Source: an uncultured Litorilinea sp. (lineage in GTDB: Bacteria > Chloroflexota > Anaerolineae > Caldilineales > Caldilineaceae). From it: a DNA stretch of 6,836 bases. Below are positions 5,815 through 6,836 of the stretch, piece after piece (position 1 is the stretch's first letter; each line of letters starts with the position of its first letter). The notes under the pieces were generated by a model that saw only the letters and a list, made by a program, of their open reading frames with translations, ran no database searches and had not been told where the DNA came from. A program made the position numbers and the translations under genes. The stretch is from positions 1 to 6,836 of the forward strand of contig CAKZVN010000114.1 in the NCBI GenBank assembly GCA_937922105.1, read 5' to 3'.

Positions 5815-6638
5815 ACCTGCAACGCCTGTGGACGCGCGGGGCCATTTATCTGGTGTTGACCGCGTTTGCCGCGTTCTATCTGATGCCCTTCTACGTCATG
5901 GTGATCACCGGGCTGAAACCCTACACCGATGTCAACGTGACACGCATGTGGGAACTGCCGCGGGGGCTTTACTTCGAGGGCTTCATCGGCGCGTGGCAAC
6001 GGGTATCGCCCAACTTCTGGAACAGCATCGTCATCACCGTCCCGGCTGCGCTCATCTCGTCCATGATCGGCTCGGTCAACGGTTACATCTTTGCCAAGTG
6101 GCGCTTCCCCGGCGCGGACACGCTCTTCATCCTGTTCCTGGTGGGCATGTTCCTGCCCTATCAAGGCATCTTGATCCCGTTGGTGTTGACCTTGCAAGCC
6201 TTCGGGCTATACGGCACGGTCCCCGGCTTGATCTTGGTCCACTGCATCTTCGGCATCCCGATCACCGCGCTGCTCTTCCGCGGCTACTACGCCGGGATTC
6301 CGAACGAGTTGTTGGATGCGGGCAAAATTGACGGCTGCGGCTTCTTCGGCATCTACCGCTACATTCTGTTGCCCATCTCCATGCCCGCCTTTGCCGTGGT
6401 CTTGCTCTGGCAATTCACCTCCATTTGGAACGACTTCCTGATCGGTCTGGTGGTCTTGAGCAGCCCGCGGCTGGCCCCGGTCAACGTGGCGGTGCAAAAC
6501 ATCGCCGGCAGTTGGTCGGTGGAGTGGAACGTACAGATGGCTGCGGCGCTCATTGCAGCGTTGCCCACTGTGGTCGTCTATCTGCTCTTGGGGCGGCTCT
6601 TCATGCGCGGTCTCTTGGCAGGCGCGCTCAAGGGCTAG
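5811..6638 (+). CDS. gtsC: hexose ABC importer permease, MalG/GtsC type
   Basis: Second permease of the hexose importer, 275 residues, the normal length for the family. The start is firm: ATG 5811 shares four bases with the gtsB stop and is preceded by GGGGAGG at 5797-5803. Helices lie near 11-34, 72-95, 104-126, 138-157, 187-210 and 244-262. GYIFAKWRFPG, FLPYQGILIPL, WQFTSIWNDFL, NVQMAAALIAALPT and the closing GLLAGALKG follow GtsC-family proteins. The coupling loop reads D169-A170-G171 with G175 (DAGKIDG) in place of the canonical E-A-A, two changes in the ATPase-contact motif; the essential glycine is kept. No ATPase gene follows: a terminator comes 78 bases after the stop. The nucleotide-binding subunit must therefore be encoded elsewhere, probably shared with the other importer. 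Confidence 0.93.
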   Translation: MNLQRLWTRGAIYLVLTAFAAFYLMPFYVMVITGLKPYTDVNVTRMWELPRGLYFEGFIGAWQRVSPNFWNSIVITVPAALISSMIGSVNGYIFAKWRFPGADTLFILFLVGMFLPYQGILIPLVLTLQAFGLYGTVPGLILVHCIFGIPITALLFRGYYAGIPNELLDAGKIDGCGFFGIYRYILLPISMPAFAVVLLWQFTSIWNDFLIGLVVLSSPRLAPVNVAVQNIAGSWSVEWNVQMAAALIAALPTVVVYLLLGRLFMRGLLAGALKG

Positions 6639-6646
6639 ACGACAGC

Positions 6647-6683
6647 GCCGGCAGGGGACCCTTCGCCTGCGGCTCAGGGTGAC
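6647..6683. repeat. overlapping inverted repeats 3' of gtsC (possible dispersed repeat)
   Basis: GCCGGCAGG (6647-6655) pairs with CCTGCGGC (6666-6673), giving 8 pairs with G6650 bulged. Alternatively ACCCT (6658-6662) pairs with AGGGT (6676-6680). The two folds exclude each other. The block around CCCTTCG and CAGGGTGAC resembles, from memory, a short palindromic repeat scattered through intergenic regions of many environmental genomes. That resemblance is unverified. No T-tract follows. Confidence 0.45.
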
Positions 6684-6715
6684 GAGGTCATCCCACCACC
6701 TCACACAAACCAACC

Positions 6716-6754
6716 AAAGCGGGCTGTCACCGGACGGATGGCGGCCCGCTTTTT
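6716..6754 (+). terminator. intrinsic terminator of the gtsABC operon
   Basis: AAAGCGGGC (6716-6724) pairs perfectly with GCCCGCTTT (6744-6752). The stem continues inward through T-G, G-C, T-G, C-G and A-T pairs up to 6729/6739, and a T-tract (6750-6754) ends it. The stem starts 78 bases after the gtsC stop. It closes the operon before the next transcription unit. The reverse strand also has a short run of T after the stem, so weak bidirectional action is possible. Confidence 0.88.
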
Positions 6755-6795
6755 GCGTGTGCGCGACACGGCGTTCTCCGCTTGCGCCGGGTCTG

Positions 6796-6804
6796 TGCTA
6801 CACT
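6796..6804 (+). promoter_or_regulatory. candidate extended -10 promoter of the next gene
   Basis: TGCTACACT has the TGn extension (6796-6798) before a TACACT hexamer (6799-6804), a 4 of 6 match to TATAAT. No good -35 is seen at 17 bases; extended -10 promoters can do without one. It follows the operon terminator, where a new promoter is expected. The predicted transcription start is near 6811-6813. Confidence 0.4.
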
Positions 6805-6812
6805 CGGTCTAT

Positions 6813-6836
6813 ATGTCGCGCCCGCTACCGCTGCGT
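6813..6836 (+). CDS. possible start of the next gene (3' end outside window)
   Basis: An ATG at 6813 opens a frame reading MSRPLPLR to the window edge, with no stop in the eight codons seen. There is no Shine-Dalgarno sequence upstream; instead the ATG lies 8 bases after a -10-like hexamer, the spacing expected of a leaderless transcript. Too little is visible to name a product, and the frame could be chance. Confidence 0.28.

Noticed and set aside
1..6836. CRISPR arrays, tRNA or rRNA genes, insertion sequences, prophage or defence genes
   Set aside because: No spaced direct repeats, no cloverleaf-like tract, and no transposase, integrase or defence-protein motifs were found; all sizeable coding space is sugar transport plus one enzyme.

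Overview
The window is GC-rich and densely coded. All confident genes lie on the + strand. Both solute-binding proteins are Tat-type lipoproteins: a twin arginine, then a short hydrophobic stretch, then L-A-A-C, then an Ala/Pro-rich linker. With the multi-transporter sugar-uptake layout, this fits a Chloroflexota bacterium (Anaerolineae/Caldilinea-like). That assignment is an inference from protein style; there is no rRNA or marker gene in the window.

Layout. (1) 2-547: the C-terminal part of a MalG-type sugar permease, cut by the window edge. (2) 548-815: an intergenic stretch with two stem-loops and a short tandem repeat. (3) 816-2153: a UgpB-like solute-binding lipoprotein. (4) 2154-2296: a short gap dominated by a very long imperfect palindrome. 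(5) 2297-3292: a TIM-barrel sugar phosphate isomerase/epimerase-like protein that keeps equivalents of all nine endonuclease IV metal ligands. (6) 3293-3527: an AT-richer leader with weak promoter and operator candidates. (7) 3528-6638: a tightly overlapping three-gene cassette closely resembling the glucose/mannose importer genes gtsA-gtsB-gtsC (binding protein plus two permeases). (8) 6716-6754: a convincing intrinsic terminator. (9) 6796-6836: an extended -10 element and a possible leaderless start of the next gene.

How they work together. Two CUT1-family ABC sugar importers flank one probable sugar-converting enzyme. The first importer is the partial permease plus, probably, the 816-2153 binding protein. 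The second is GtsABC. Neither has its ATPase here, and the terminator right after gtsC shows that no gtsD/malK follows in the same transcript, so a shared ATPase encoded elsewhere is likely. The overall reading is an ordinary carbohydrate-uptake locus. I see no evidence of a wholly new system. The points worth a second look are the nine-ligand metal site and His-rich insert of the TIM-barrel protein, the long intergenic palindrome, the compact GNRA-capped hairpin, and the putative leaderless promoter.
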